A DNA stretch of 64,000 nt from Porticoccaceae bacterium (GTDB taxonomy: Bacteria; Pseudomonadota; Gammaproteobacteria; Pseudomonadales; Porticoccaceae): assembly GCA_028822155.1 (NCBI GenBank), contig JAPKEJ010000003.1, positions 1 through 64,000 of the forward strand, given 5' to 3'. The position numbers and the translations under genes are program-made. The notes below the pieces were generated by a model. The model was not told the origin of the DNA. It made no database searches and was given only the letters and a program-made list of their open reading frames with translations. Positions 18,326 through 27,823 of this stretch are shown piece by piece. Each line of letters opens with the position of its first letter. Positions within the stretch are counted from its first letter, which is position 1.

Positions 18326-20188
18326 ATGATGCTTAAGTTTATTGATATTTCGAGATTGACTGTATTGGCGATCATAGCGTCTCTTTCAGCCAACGCTGCC
18401 GAACCATCACTGGCAGACCAAAAATTACTGTACTCAACACCAGTAAGAGAAAACATTACCAATCTCTATTGGGGGGATTTACACCTGCATTCTAGACTTT
18501 CTGCCGATGCCTATATCTTGCAGACGCGATTGACCAGTGATGAGGCTTTCAAGTTTGCCCGCGGCGAGACAGTGGAGGCTGATAACGGCATGCCTGCCAA
18601 ATTACGCCGGCCTCTCGATTTTTTAGCAGTGACAGATCATGCTGAATATTTAGGTATCTATGCCCAGTTGGCAGTTGATGATCCACGCTTAAATGACTGG
18701 AAGATGGGCATGAAATGGAAAGAATTAATGCTCCAGGAGGATATGATGAGCTTGGCTCTAGCATTTTCTGATGCGATTCAGACTAGTGAACCAGAGTATC
18801 TGACCCCCGAGAGTCTGCGCAGTTCGATCTGGGAGCAAGCCTCTGCAGTAGCGGACAAATACAATGAGCCGGGGTTGTTTACCGCCTTTGTAGGTTACGA
18901 ATGGACCTCCATGATCACCGGTGACAATCTGCACCGTGTGGTCATCTACAAAGATGGTGCCGAGACAGCATCGCAAATAACACCTTTTTCTGCCCAGCAT
19001 AGCAATGATCCTGAAGATCTGTGGGACGCTCTGGCCGATTATGAAAAGCAAACCGGAGGCGAGGTGATTGCTATCGCCCACAACGGCAATGTTAGTAATG
19101 GCCGTATGTTCTCGCCGAACCGTGAAAATGGGCTGCCGTTAGATGCGTCCTATGCGCGCAAGCGAGCACGATGGGAGCCTGTATATGAAACAACGCAGAT
19201 AAAAGGGGATGGCGAGGCACACCCTTACTTGTCACCAGATGATCAGTTCGCCGATTTTGAAACCTGGGATCAGGGCAATATTACCCTCGGCACCGATAAA
19301 AAACCCGAGATGCTGCAATACGAATATACCCGGTCGGCACTGCGTGAAGGTCTGCGTCACGAGGCTAATTTGGGGGCCAATCCATTCAAGTTTGGCGTTA
19401 TCGGCAGTACTGATTCTCACACGGGTATGTCCACCACCAATGAAGATAATTTCTTCGGCAAATTTGCCCACGATGAGCCCTCTGTGGATCGCACTGAAAA
19501 GCGTATGGCCGATCAGCTACAAAAGATATGGAGGTTAGTATCCTCTGGCCTAGCAGCGGCTTGGTCTGATGAAAATACTCGCGAGTCCATATTTAGTGCG
19601 ATTAAGCGCCGAGAAGTTTACGCTACCTCGGGCACCCGAATTAAGCTGCGCTTCTTTGGTGGTTGGGAATACAAGGAGTCTGATGTATTGCGCGCTGATT
19701 ACGCCAGCATTGGTTATCAAAAGGGGGTCCCCATGGGTGGCGACCTAACTCGCAGTGCAGAGAATGAGGCGCCTAGATTTATGGTAGCGGCCACGCGGGA
19801 TCCCGATGGTGCCAATCTTGATCGCATACAAATTATTAAGGGCTGGCTAGATGCGCGTGGGGAAACCCAAGAAAAGATATTTAATGTGGCGCTCTCCGAC
19901 GGGCGCAAGGCCAATTGGCGAGGGGAAATTCCTCCTGTGGGCAATACCGTAGATGGAGCAAATGTGATCTATAGCAACAGCATAGGTGAGTCCGAGTTGA
20001 CTGCGGTATGGACTGACCCAGATTTTGATCCAGAACAGCGCGCGTTTTACTATGCTAGGGTCATTCAAATTCCCACGCCACGCTGGACAGCCTATGACGC
20101 CAAGTATTTCGGTGCAGTTATAGATCCACGTGCGCCTAAGACAATTCAGGACCGCGCGTATTCATCACCTATTTGGTATACCCCATGA
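18326..20188 (+). CDS. DUF3604 family exported protein
   Basis: A 620-residue protein with a signal peptide (cleavage probably after 'SANA', residue 24) and the DUF3604 domain. The block 'YWGDLHLHSRLSADA' (Asp51, His53, His55), 'VTDHAEYLG', 'AIAHNGN' and 'GSTDSHTG' supply the His/Asp set expected of a PHP-like metal-dependent phosphoesterase fold, but no activity is established for the family. The ATG pair at 18326/18329 follows AAGGGA. Its stop overlaps the next start (ATGA at 20185-20188), so it is translationally coupled to the MDR reductase gene and belongs to the same pathway operon. Confidence 0.85.
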   Translation: MMLKFIDISRLTVLAIIASLSANAAEPSLADQKLLYSTPVRENITNLYWGDLHLHSRLSADAYILQTRLTSDEAFKFARGETVEADNGMPAKLRRPLDFLAVTDHAEYLGIYAQLAVDDPRLNDWKMGMKWKELMLQEDMMSLALAFSDAIQTSEPEYLTPESLRSSIWEQASAVADKYNEPGLFTAFVGYEWTSMITGDNLHRVVIYKDGAETASQITPFSAQHSNDPEDLWDALADYEKQTGGEVIAIAHNGNVSNGRMFSPNRENGLPLDASYARKRARWEPVYETTQIKGDGEAHPYLSPDDQFADFETWDQGNITLGTDKKPEMLQYEYTRSALREGLRHEANLGANPFKFGVIGSTDSHTGMSTTNEDNFFGKFAHDEPSVDRTEKRMADQLQKIWRLVSSGLAAAWSDENTRESIFSAIKRREVYATSGTRIKLRFFGGWEYKESDVLRADYASIGYQKGVPMGGDLTRSAENEAPRFMVAATRDPDGANLDRIQIIKGWLDARGETQEKIFNVALSDGRKANWRGEIPPVGNTVDGANVIYSNSIGESELTAVWTDPDFDPEQRAFYYARVIQIPTPRWTAYDAKYFGAVIDPRAPKTIQDRAYSSPIWYTP

Positions 20189-21201
20189 CAGTACCAGTAA
20201 TAAACAGGAAGTGGACATTAAGGTCACGTCCAGAAACCACCGTCAGTGAGGAGCACTTTAATTTCGAAACTGAAACTGTTCGCGACTTAACCGACGGCGA
20301 ATTTCTCGTTAAGATCCACTATCTTTCATTTGAACCTGCCCAGCGCGGTTGGTTAAACGATGTGCGCAGTTATATACCTCCTGTAGCCATTGGTGACGTG
20401 ATGCGTTCTATGGGGGTAGGCGTAATAGTGGACAGTAAGCACAGTGATTATAAAGTTGGAGATCGCGTGCAAGGCGGTTTTGGATGGCAGGAATATGCTT
20501 TCAGCGATGGGACTGGATTATTTCCTGTGTCGAAAATTCCTGAAGATATGCCAATCTCTTATCCGCTGCATATTTATGGCCTTACTGGGCTTACCGCTTA
20601 TTTTGGTTTGCTGGATATAGGCAAACCAAAATCTGGTGATACCGTAGTTATTTCTGGTGCTGCTGGTGCCACAGGGTCCACAGTCGGGCAGATCGCCAAA
20701 TTAATGGGTTGTCATGTGATCGGTATCGCTGGCGGCCAGACCAAGTGTCAGTGGTTAATGGATGAGTTGGGTTATGACGCGGTGATCGATTACAAATCCG
20801 AATCGGTCGATGAACGTATGAAGGCATTGTGTAAAAATAGCATTAATGTATTTTTTGATAATGTTGGCGGAGAAATTCTCGACTCAGCCCTTGTTAATCT
20901 TTCCAACTATGCTCGGGTTGTTCTCTGTGGCGGTATATCTAGTGGTTACCAAACTAAAGCCTTACCCCCGGGACCAAAAAACTATATGCAGTTGGTGATT
21001 CGCCGTTCGCATATGGAAGGATTTATTGTGCTGGATCATGTCGAGCGTTATCCCGCGGCAATAGAGCAGCTAAAGCAATGGGTTGATAATGGAAAAATTC
21101 TCGTTAAAGAGCATATGTTAGATGGTATCGAGAAATGTCCTGCTGGTTTAGCTGGCCTTTTCGCAGGTCAAAATTTCGGTAAACAGCTGGTTAAAATCTG
21201 A
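20185..21201 (+). CDS. NADP-dependent MDR oxidoreductase, CurA/PTGR-like (MDR 1)
   Basis: A 338-residue zinc-free medium-chain reductase. The N-terminal catalytic domain contains 'LSFEPAQRGWLNDVRSYIPPV', and the nucleotide loop is 'GAAGATGSTVGQIAK'. 'GIAGGQTKCQWL' follows where NADPH-specific members carry a Lys. Relatives (CurA/YncB, prostaglandin reductase) reduce the C=C bond of alpha,beta-unsaturated ketones or aldehydes with NADPH. The start ATG overlaps the preceding stop; the longer TTG start at 20173 is less likely. One of four related MDR genes in the window. Confidence 0.87.
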   Translation: MTVPVINRKWTLRSRPETTVSEEHFNFETETVRDLTDGEFLVKIHYLSFEPAQRGWLNDVRSYIPPVAIGDVMRSMGVGVIVDSKHSDYKVGDRVQGGFGWQEYAFSDGTGLFPVSKIPEDMPISYPLHIYGLTGLTAYFGLLDIGKPKSGDTVVISGAAGATGSTVGQIAKLMGCHVIGIAGGQTKCQWLMDELGYDAVIDYKSESVDERMKALCKNSINVFFDNVGGEILDSALVNLSNYARVVLCGGISSGYQTKALPPGPKNYMQLVIRRSHMEGFIVLDHVERYPAAIEQLKQWVDNGKILVKEHMLDGIEKCPAGLAGLFAGQNFGKQLVKI

Positions 21202-21245
21202 TTTTTACTCGTTTTAAATATTAACGAATTAATAGGAGAACTAAC

Positions 21246-22013
21246 ATGGCAGGTCGGTTAAAAGACAAAGTGATTATCGTTTTGGGTGCGTCCGATGAGC
21301 GTAGTATGGGTGCTGCAACGGCACGTCGCTGCCACGCTGAGGGCGCTAAACTGGTATTAGCTGCTCGCAGGCTCGACAAAGTGCAGGCCATTGCCGACAG
21401 CATGAGTGCTGTGGCGATTGGTTGCGATATTACCGATGAGCAGCAGCTTGAGGGTCTTGCAGATGCTGCGATCGCCAACTATGGCAAGCTCGATGGAGCG
21501 ATTAATTTCGCTGGTATCGAAAGCTCATCGGCGATTGCTGATATTAGCCGCGAGCTATTGCAACAGAGTTGCGATGTCCACCTAATTGGTACTGCGCTGT
21601 TTATCAAACATATGACCGCGCGTATGGTGGACGGAGGATCTGTGGTGACAACCTCCTCACAGACAGCCTTATTGGCGCCTCCTGGACTTGCTGCCTATGC
21701 GGGTACAAAGAGTGGAGCTGATCATATAGTACGTATAGCGGCCGTTGAGTACGGTGGGCAGAATATCCGAGTAAATTCTCTTTCTCCCGGCTTTACGCCG
21801 AGTGCTATGACAGAGGGTTTTCTTTCAATGCCGGCTATTGAGCAAGCGTTTATTAACGAGATACCTCTCGGCAAATTACCCTCGACGGATGATATGGCTA
21901 ATGCGGCACTGTGGTTGTTATCTGATGAGTCATTTATGACCGGCAGAATACTGGATATCTCTGGCGGTCAAACCTTGCGCCGTATTCCAACTGCGACAGA
22001 GATGGGATTTTGA
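21246..22013 (+). CDS. SDR family oxidoreductase (SDR 5)
   Basis: A 255-residue SDR with a variant cofactor loop ('LGASDERSMG'), catalytic Ser in 'TTSSQTAL' and 'YAGTKSGADH' as the Tyr-x-x-x-Lys site. The variant loop, the 'SDESFMTG' segment and the C-terminal 'LRRIP' match SDR 1 at 11380, so the two are likely ancient duplicates at the two ends of the operon. AGGAG precedes the ATG. Last gene of the forward operon; it converges with matB. Confidence 0.87.
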   Translation: MAGRLKDKVIIVLGASDERSMGAATARRCHAEGAKLVLAARRLDKVQAIADSMSAVAIGCDITDEQQLEGLADAAIANYGKLDGAINFAGIESSSAIADISRELLQQSCDVHLIGTALFIKHMTARMVDGGSVVTTSSQTALLAPPGLAAYAGTKSGADHIVRIAAVEYGGQNIRVNSLSPGFTPSAMTEGFLSMPAIEQAFINEIPLGKLPSTDDMANAALWLLSDESFMTGRILDISGGQTLRRIPTATEMGF

Positions 22014-22138
22014 TTTAGTCCGAATAAAAAGGCTAAAGTGTCTTTGCAAACTACTTTCCTATGGGATAATCAAAGATGGCGCTATCTGAAACCGCTTTGG
22101 TCCATTACTTTAAGATTGGGATCATAGTTACAGCATAG

Positions 22139-23680
22139 CTAGGCCAGAGGTGGCAGCTGCGTCTGCCCGATATCGAGCAAATTAGCGAACTCCTCTCGCA
22201 GCAAATTCTTCTGCACCTTGCCCATTGTGTTGCGCGGCAGCTGCGCTACAAACACTACCCGCTTAGGGACCTTAAAACCGGAGATTTGCGCCTTTAATGC
22301 AGTAATTACAGCAGCTTCTTCGATGTCACCATTGCGGACCACCAGTGCAACTAAGGCCTCGCCAAAATCTGCGTGAGCAACGCCGATCACTGCAGACTCA
22401 AGTACTCCTGGTAGTTCGTCAATGACTAGCTCTACCTCTTTGGGGTAGATATTTAAACCACCACTGATTACCATATCTTTGGCGCGACCGACTATAGCCA
22501 CATATCCATCGGCACTAATTTGACCTTTGTCCCCAGTGTTAAAATAACCATCAGCGGTAAAATCCTCGGCGGTCTTCTCTGGCATTTTCCAGTAGCCTTT
22601 AAAGACATTACCGCCCCGTACTTGTAAAGAGCCAATTTCGTCATAGGCTAATGGCTGGTTTTTATCATTGGTAATGCGCACTTCTACGCCGGGCAACGGC
22701 AAACCGACTGTACCGGCACGACGCTCACCATTAAGTGGATTTGAGGTATTCATGTTGGTCTCGGTCATACCATAACGTTCTAGAATACGATGTCCTGTGC
22801 GCGCCTCAAAATCATCAAAGGTCTCGATCAATAGCGGCGCCGAGCCTGAGATAAATAGCCGAATATTGACAGTCGACTGCCGGCCAAAGCGGTCGCTACC
22901 AAGTAGTCGGGTGTAGTAAGTCGGCACACCCATCATCGATGTTGAGAGCGGCAATGTCGCCAATATCTCATCCAAGTCAAAGCCAGCCAGCCAGCGCATG
23001 CTCGCGCCGCTTAAAAATACACAACCCAGCGCGACGAAAAGACCATGGACGTGAAAAATCGGCAGTGCATGTAACAGGACATCTTTTTCGGTAAACCCCC
23101 ATCCTTTGACTAGCGAGACTGCGTTACTGCGCAGGTTTTCATGACTCAGCATTATACCTTTCGGTGTTCCGGTGGTGCCGGATGAGTACAGTAACGCGGC
23201 CAGGGAATCGGGCTCTAAATCTGCGACCGGCAGCTCACTACTAATCTTAAAAACATGGTCGGTTAAACTGCCACTGCCATCAGCATTAAGCGTCAGTAGA
23301 GTGGATACATTTGCCTGTTGGCAAAGTGGTTTTAATACAGCGACATCGGCTTGATCACATACCATTAATACCGGTTCGGCATTGCCGAGAAAATAGGTCA
23401 GTTCATACTCCTTGTAGCCAGTATTAAGAGGGTGGAACACAAAGCCACCGCGCAAGCATCCCAAGTAGAGCACCAACGCCTGGGTGGACTTGGCCACCTG
23501 CACCGAAACGCGGTCGCCGCGCTGCACCCCTAGCTGCGAAAGAGACGCTGCCATCTGGCCGGCTGCACTATCTAGCTGACCGTAGCTTAGTGTTGAGCCG
23601 TCCACTTCGGTGAGTGCGGTTTTATCGCTGAAGCGATGAAAAATCACCTGAAAATGGGCATATAGATTGCCATTAACCAT
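22139..23680 (-). CDS. matB: Malonyl-CoA synthetase (MatB-like AMP-forming ligase)
   Basis: A 513-residue member of the acyl-adenylate-forming family. It has the P-loop 'YSSGTTGTPKGIMLSH', the 'LPIFHVHGLFVAL' segment typical of malonyl-CoA synthetases, 'YGMTETNMNTSNP', 'YFNTGDKGQI' and the C-terminal catalytic Lys in 'PRNTMGKVQKN'. It converts malonate, CoA and ATP to malonyl-CoA. The assignment is strongly supported by its position 27 bp behind the malonate carrier genes madL and madM. A relative acting on methylmalonate is a minor alternative. Malonyl-CoA could feed fatty-acid synthesis or be decarboxylated elsewhere; no decarboxylase is in the window. Confidence 0.9.
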   Translation of the reverse strand: MVNGNLYAHFQVIFHRFSDKTALTEVDGSTLSYGQLDSAAGQMAASLSQLGVQRGDRVSVQVAKSTQALVLYLGCLRGGFVFHPLNTGYKEYELTYFLGNAEPVLMVCDQADVAVLKPLCQQANVSTLLTLNADGSGSLTDHVFKISSELPVADLEPDSLAALLYSSGTTGTPKGIMLSHENLRSNAVSLVKGWGFTEKDVLLHALPIFHVHGLFVALGCVFLSGASMRWLAGFDLDEILATLPLSTSMMGVPTYYTRLLGSDRFGRQSTVNIRLFISGSAPLLIETFDDFEARTGHRILERYGMTETNMNTSNPLNGERRAGTVGLPLPGVEVRITNDKNQPLAYDEIGSLQVRGGNVFKGYWKMPEKTAEDFTADGYFNTGDKGQISADGYVAIVGRAKDMVISGGLNIYPKEVELVIDELPGVLESAVIGVAHADFGEALVALVVRNGDIEEAAVITALKAQISGFKVPKRVVFVAQLPRNTMGKVQKNLLREEFANLLDIGQTQLPPLA

Positions 23681-23707
23681 GCGCTACTCCCTAAAATTAT
23701 GCCGCCG

Positions 23708-24466
23708 CTAAACAGCCAGTCGGACTAAGAAAAATAATAGCGATGGCGCGAGTAAACAGCCCACGCCAGTGTAAAACGTTGCGGTCATCGCACCATAGGG
23801 GACTAACTTTGGGTCGGTGGCAGCTAGCCCGCCAGCGACGCCACTGGTCGTCCCCATTAATCCGCCGTAGACCATCGCCGAGTAGGGGTTATCTAAACCA
23901 ATTGACTTCGCCACTAGGGGTGTACCTATCATCACTAGCACCGATTTCACCAGGCCTGCACCGACGCTCAATGCAATCACCTCAGAACTCGCGCCTAGCG
24001 CAGTGCCAGTCACAGGCCCAACAATATAAGTTGCAGCACCGGCGCCAATGGTAGTGATGGATACCGCATCGGTATAGCCGAACGCCATCGCGACCAATGC
24101 ACCTACCAAAAACGACAGTACCACACCGATAACAACCGAAAGGGCTCCTGCCCAACCGGCTTGCTTGAGAGCACGAGTATCGGCGCCAAATGCCGTGGAC
24201 ACAATAGCAAAGTCACGTAGCATCGCGCCGCCCATTACGGCCACACCACTAAATATCGAGATATCTGCTAAACCTCTGTTGCCACCTGTATAAGTACCCC
24301 CAAAGTAAGCCATCAACAGACCGATGGCGATCGCTACCGCCGAGCCATGAATCACCCCGCGACTAAGTTTATTAGACACCCAATAAGAGAATGCAGTAAT
24401 AGCGCCTACCAATAAAAAAGCGGTGATCAACCCTTTATTTACTAACACAGCCGTTAGCAGTTCCAT
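23708..24466 (-). CDS. madM: Malonate transporter subunit MadM
   Basis: A 252-residue, strongly hydrophobic inner-membrane protein with about seven to eight membrane segments. Features such as 'ISIFSGVAVMGGAMLRDFAIVSTAFGAD' and 'GAGAATYIVGPVTGTALGASSEVIALS' match MadM, the larger subunit of the MadLM malonate carrier known from Malonomonas rubra and pseudomonads. Its start overlaps the stop of madL, which implies coupled translation of the two carrier subunits. It takes up malonate, probably with cations. Confidence 0.9.
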   Translation of the reverse strand: MELLTAVLVNKGLITAFLLVGAITAFSYWVSNKLSRGVIHGSAVAIAIGLLMAYFGGTYTGGNRGLADISIFSGVAVMGGAMLRDFAIVSTAFGADTRALKQAGWAGALSVVIGVVLSFLVGALVAMAFGYTDAVSITTIGAGAATYIVGPVTGTALGASSEVIALSVGAGLVKSVLVMIGTPLVAKSIGLDNPYSAMVYGGLMGTTSGVAGGLAATDPKLVPYGAMTATFYTGVGCLLAPSLLFFLVRLAV

Positions 24467-24861
24467 TATTGGTGCTCCTCTAATTCGTCCTTCATAAGCT
24501 CGGCTCCATTGCGTGCAATGCGGCTAAATAAAGGTATCAGCATAAAGCTGACCACCACCGCCAATACGCCGGCGACCAGTGCCAACCAGCCGCTTTCAAT
24601 GGCACCTGCAACGTTCTGCTTGGCCGCCATCGCTACGACGATGGGGATATACATGGCGCTCCAAAACGCAATGCCGCTCTGGCTTAGTTTGTTTAATTGC
24701 CAGCGGTCGCGTGCCTGGCTGGTGAAGTAGAGCAATAACAGCATTGAAATTCCGACACCGCCAACATTAGCTTCTATGCCTAATAGTTGACCGAGAACAT
24801 CGCCAGCCAACGTTCCCATTAATAGACAAAACGCGAGTAGAGCGACTCCATAAATAACCAT
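24466..24861 (-). CDS. madL: Malonate transporter subunit MadL
   Basis: A 131-residue membrane protein with four hydrophobic segments; 'GVALLAFCLLMGTLAGDVLGQLLGIEANVGGVGISMLLL' split over its first half is characteristic of MadL, the small subunit of the malonate carrier. It is the first gene of the madL-madM-matB operon. The 5' leader, between about 24880 and 24950, contains two adjacent hairpins. Confidence 0.9.
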   Translation of the reverse strand: MVIYGVALLAFCLLMGTLAGDVLGQLLGIEANVGGVGISMLLLLYFTSQARDRWQLNKLSQSGIAFWSAMYIPIVVAMAAKQNVAGAIESGWLALVAGVLAVVVSFMLIPLFSRIARNGAELMKDELEEHQ

Positions 24862-24914
24862 AGCTAATCCTCTTTCAATTTTTATTTCGCTAACATCACC
24901 TTCGTTTGTTCGCG

Positions 24915-24949
24915 GCCCTATTGAATTAGGGCGCCGACTAACAGTCGGC
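24915..24949 (-). promoter_or_regulatory. Two tandem hairpins in the madL leader
   Basis: GCCCTA-N6-TAGGGC (24915-24932) is followed directly by GCCGACT-N3-AGTCGGC (24933-24949). Both stems are perfect. On the madL-coding strand they lie 50-90 nt before the start codon. No U-run follows, so they are not an obvious terminator; a leader regulatory structure or protein-binding site is possible. Confidence 0.4.
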
Positions 24950-25111
24950 TAATAGCGTGAATATACCTAGCGTATTTTACCCAGCTCAAGCTGAGGTAGG
25001 AATTATTTTTCTGTGACAACCAAATTTTATTGGAGAAACTACTCAGGATGTTGCACTAACTGATCCAATCGGTATCTATAAAAATTATCTTATTCGATTA
25101 GATGACAGGCA

Positions 25112-25147
25112 TAAAAAAGGCGGTTGAACTAATGTTCAGCCGCCTTT
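25112..25147 (-). terminator. Rho-independent terminator of the TonB receptor gene
   Basis: A 13-bp stem (AAGGCGGTTGAAC paired with GTTCAGCCGCCTT, one G-U pair) with a 4-nt loop is followed on the minus strand by six T. It lies just after the stop of the receptor gene. Confidence 0.85.
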
Positions 25148-25170
25148 AGAGCTTACTTAAGTTCAGATGA

Positions 25171-27375
25171 TTAGAACTCGTATCCTAAAGTTACACCCAT
25201 CTGACGACGTGGGACTGGTTCGGCCCATGCGAATGCGCCCGCATCATATCTGCGGCCTACTCGGTTTCCGTCTTCTAACACATCTGTTCCGTAAACGCGG
25301 AGTTTCAGAGTGCCATCACCCATTTCCTTCATAAAGGTAGCAGAGAGATCCAATGTCTGGAAGCTTTCAAGAGTTACCTGTGGACCAGTGACGGAACTGT
25401 ATACAGACCAATCTGCCTGAGTTTCTACTTCAGCTTTATGGCTGAAACCAAGGTTCAGAGTCAGCGTTCCACCGGCGCGGTCGGTTGTGTGCTCGGCACC
25501 AAAGTAGGCTGTAAAGTCCGGCGCATACAGAATACGAGCCTTGTTAGCGATATCTATACCGTTGTAGATGTACTCATCGTATTCAGCGTCAAGGGTACCA
25601 AAGTTTAGTCGAAGCGTAAGTGCGTCTGTGGGCATTAATACACCTTCAAACTCGAGACCACTCATAGTCGCCTCTCCGGCGTTACGAACAAAGGAACAGG
25701 TTACATTACCTGCCTCGTTCTGCTCCTTATTACATGAAGAGTCTGACGCAGGAACAATTACAGTAACTTGCTTGTCAGTGTACTCAGCATTAAAGTAGGT
25801 AACGTTGATCTGGCTGTTGTCCGTCGGATTCATGCGCAAACCTAGCTCAATGCTGGCAACTTCTTCTGACGCGAACGGTAGGGTTTCTGCCGCCGTAACA
25901 CCTCGGTTAAAGAACCCACCACTACGATAGCCCGTTGAGTAAGACGCATAAACCATTCCAGTTTCGATTTGTCGCTGCAATACTGCACGGAATGAAGTGT
26001 TGTTGTCTTCAAATGTTGGGTTGGCCAGATTAATTAGATCAGCTGGTGCTCTGCTGTCGCTCAATCTTGCTTCGTTGCTAGTATAAGACGCGCTATTCAG
26101 CTCTTTCTCTTCTTCAGTGTAACGAGCGCCTAATGTGACTGACCATAGGTCATTAATTTCATAGCTCATTTCTCCAAAGTATGCAGTACTATCGAGGAAG
26201 TGCAGTGCATCGAAATTTTGGATTGGTCCCGACGTTATATTCGAATCAGCTTCTAATATGTACAGACCAGCAACAAAGTTCATAGGACCATCGTAATCTG
26301 AAATATACTGCAATTCATGAGAAGTCTGTTTAAAGGTTTGATCTCTAGCGACTGGGAAAAATACTTGAGGAAGCCCCCACGAGGCCTCATCTACGTCTTC
26401 TTCGTAATCCATAATTCCCATAATATACTTGATCTCGTAGTTCTCTCCAGTATGGTTTACTTTCAAGGTAGTATTGTCGCCCTCTAAATAAGCAGTGAGA
26501 GGGAGTTGCTGAGGAGAAGTGCTCCAGTTGTCTGCTTCTGAAGCAGCAGCACCGGCGTTAAATCCGATCGATTCTAGAAATCCAGTTGCAACAAACAGGT
26601 TGTCGGCTGCAGTGGTGTGGTGGTCGTAACTATCAAACGTTACCTGTGCCGATGTGTTTTCGGTGAAGTTATATTTCACAGAGACACTCATAGTTTCTGA
26701 ATCTCTCATTGGCCGGCGTGCATTTAAGGTTGTGTTGTAGACATGAGAGTCAGAGTCGATTTTTTTGAATGATAGTTTGATACCGCCCTTATCAGATAAA
26801 GGCATATTTATGATGCCTTTGATATCAGTCATATCTTGATCGCCAACTGTAGCCTCTAATTTAATGCCAAACTCACCAGTCGGCTCTGTTCTGTTGACGC
26901 TGATAACGCCACCAATAGTATTTCGGCCGAACAAGGTGCCCTGAGGTCCGCGAAGAACTTCCACCGAAGCTACGTCGAACATATCGAAAACACCGCCTGA
27001 GTTGCTAGCCAAAAATACACCATCTATAGCAACACCAACGGTTGGTTCTATTGATTTTTCAATATCGTCGTAGCTCATTCCTCGTATTGAGGCGCTCAGA
27101 GATTCGGAACCAATAGCAGTTTCATGGAGTTCCACATTAGGAACTATTTTACCCAATTCAAGGGAGCTGGTGATTGAACCTCGCTCTAATTGACCTGGAG
27201 TGATTGCAGATACAGCAACGGGCACATCTTGGATCGATTCTTGGCGTTTACGAGCCGTAACCACAACTTCTTCTATGGAAGAAGCACCGTATGCACTAAC
27301 TGCGCAGACGGGCAAAATAAGTGCGGAAATTAACGATGGCAGCAGTGACTTATTAAAGATTTTTTGATAGTTCAT
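25171..27375 (-). CDS. TonB-dependent outer-membrane receptor
   Basis: A 734-residue outer-membrane receptor. A signal peptide ends near residue 30 ('VSAYGAS'); a TonB-box-like 'IEEVVVTARKR' follows. The plug domain contains 'DVPVAVSAITPGQLERG', 'SIRGMSYDD' and 'VEVLRGPQGTLFGRNTIGGVISV'. The beta-barrel repeats run to the C-terminal Phe ('GVTLGYEF'). The sequence type is the large group found in marine and sphingomonad genomes beside catabolic genes, where members import bulky hydrophobic or glycosidic compounds and not only siderophores. It is a single-gene unit with its own terminator. Likely the entry point of the island's substrate, by position only. Confidence 0.93.
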   Translation of the reverse strand: MNYQKIFNKSLLPSLISALILPVCAVSAYGASSIEEVVVTARKRQESIQDVPVAVSAITPGQLERGSITSSLELGKIVPNVELHETAIGSESLSASIRGMSYDDIEKSIEPTVGVAIDGVFLASNSGGVFDMFDVASVEVLRGPQGTLFGRNTIGGVISVNRTEPTGEFGIKLEATVGDQDMTDIKGIINMPLSDKGGIKLSFKKIDSDSHVYNTTLNARRPMRDSETMSVSVKYNFTENTSAQVTFDSYDHHTTAADNLFVATGFLESIGFNAGAAASEADNWSTSPQQLPLTAYLEGDNTTLKVNHTGENYEIKYIMGIMDYEEDVDEASWGLPQVFFPVARDQTFKQTSHELQYISDYDGPMNFVAGLYILEADSNITSGPIQNFDALHFLDSTAYFGEMSYEINDLWSVTLGARYTEEEKELNSASYTSNEARLSDSRAPADLINLANPTFEDNNTSFRAVLQRQIETGMVYASYSTGYRSGGFFNRGVTAAETLPFASEEVASIELGLRMNPTDNSQINVTYFNAEYTDKQVTVIVPASDSSCNKEQNEAGNVTCSFVRNAGEATMSGLEFEGVLMPTDALTLRLNFGTLDAEYDEYIYNGIDIANKARILYAPDFTAYFGAEHTTDRAGGTLTLNLGFSHKAEVETQADWSVYSSVTGPQVTLESFQTLDLSATFMKEMGDGTLKLRVYGTDVLEDGNRVGRRYDAGAFAWAEPVPRRQMGVTLGYEF

Positions 27376-27823
27376 TATATTATCCCCTTAAAAATTATTA
27401 TATTAGTGATGAGAGCAGATGCGGACATCCAATTTTAGATCCGTAATTCCTCACAGGACTCACAATAAAGCAACAAAAACAATCGAGCCTGCTTTTTATT
27501 TAACCGAATAGTGAATATAACGCTAGCATTCACAAAATTCAACCTATTTTCTATGAAATATCGTCGCAAATACAAGATTACATATTGTGATGATCTAGAG
27601 GGACCTTGTGTAGCCTTGATGCTAAAACGGTATCCTCAGTCCTTCTGTATTATTCTGAGTAGATTTATGCGCATTTATATACAAACAAGGTTGTATGTTT
27701 TTATTAACTAAGTTAACTTGCAAACCATACTTGTTCGAGGAAAGTCACTTGGATAATGATCGGTTGACCGACTAGTCCTGCAGTATAAGGGTTAGTAGCC
27801 CCCAATATTATTAAGGGTCGATA
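27376..27823. other. Divergent regulatory region between TonB receptor and CoA ligase
   Basis: About 450 bp of AT-rich DNA without a credible gene (a 66-codon open frame at 27511 has no ribosome site and no family resemblance). It holds an inverted repeat GTGAAT-N11-ATTCAC at 27511-27533, the operator-like repeat at 27681-27698, and a short CGGT-TG-ACCG repeat near 27762. Promoters for both flanking genes must lie here. Confidence 0.5.
27675..27698. promoter_or_regulatory. Operator-like inverted repeat in the receptor/ligase gap
   Basis: ACAAAC-AAGGTT-GTATGT (27681-27698) matches ACAAAC-N6-GTTTGT at 11 of 12 positions and is preceded directly by TTATAT, a possible -10 box. It could control the CoA ligase gene 125 bp downstream, the divergent receptor gene, or both. 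Confidence 0.35.

Noticed and set aside
22014-22138. Terminator between the convergent SDR 5 and matB genes
   Set aside because: No stem of useful length with a T-run on either strand could be found.
27511-27711. 66-codon open frame in the receptor/ligase gap
   Set aside because: No ribosome binding site, lies over candidate regulatory repeats, composition not coding-like, no family resemblance.
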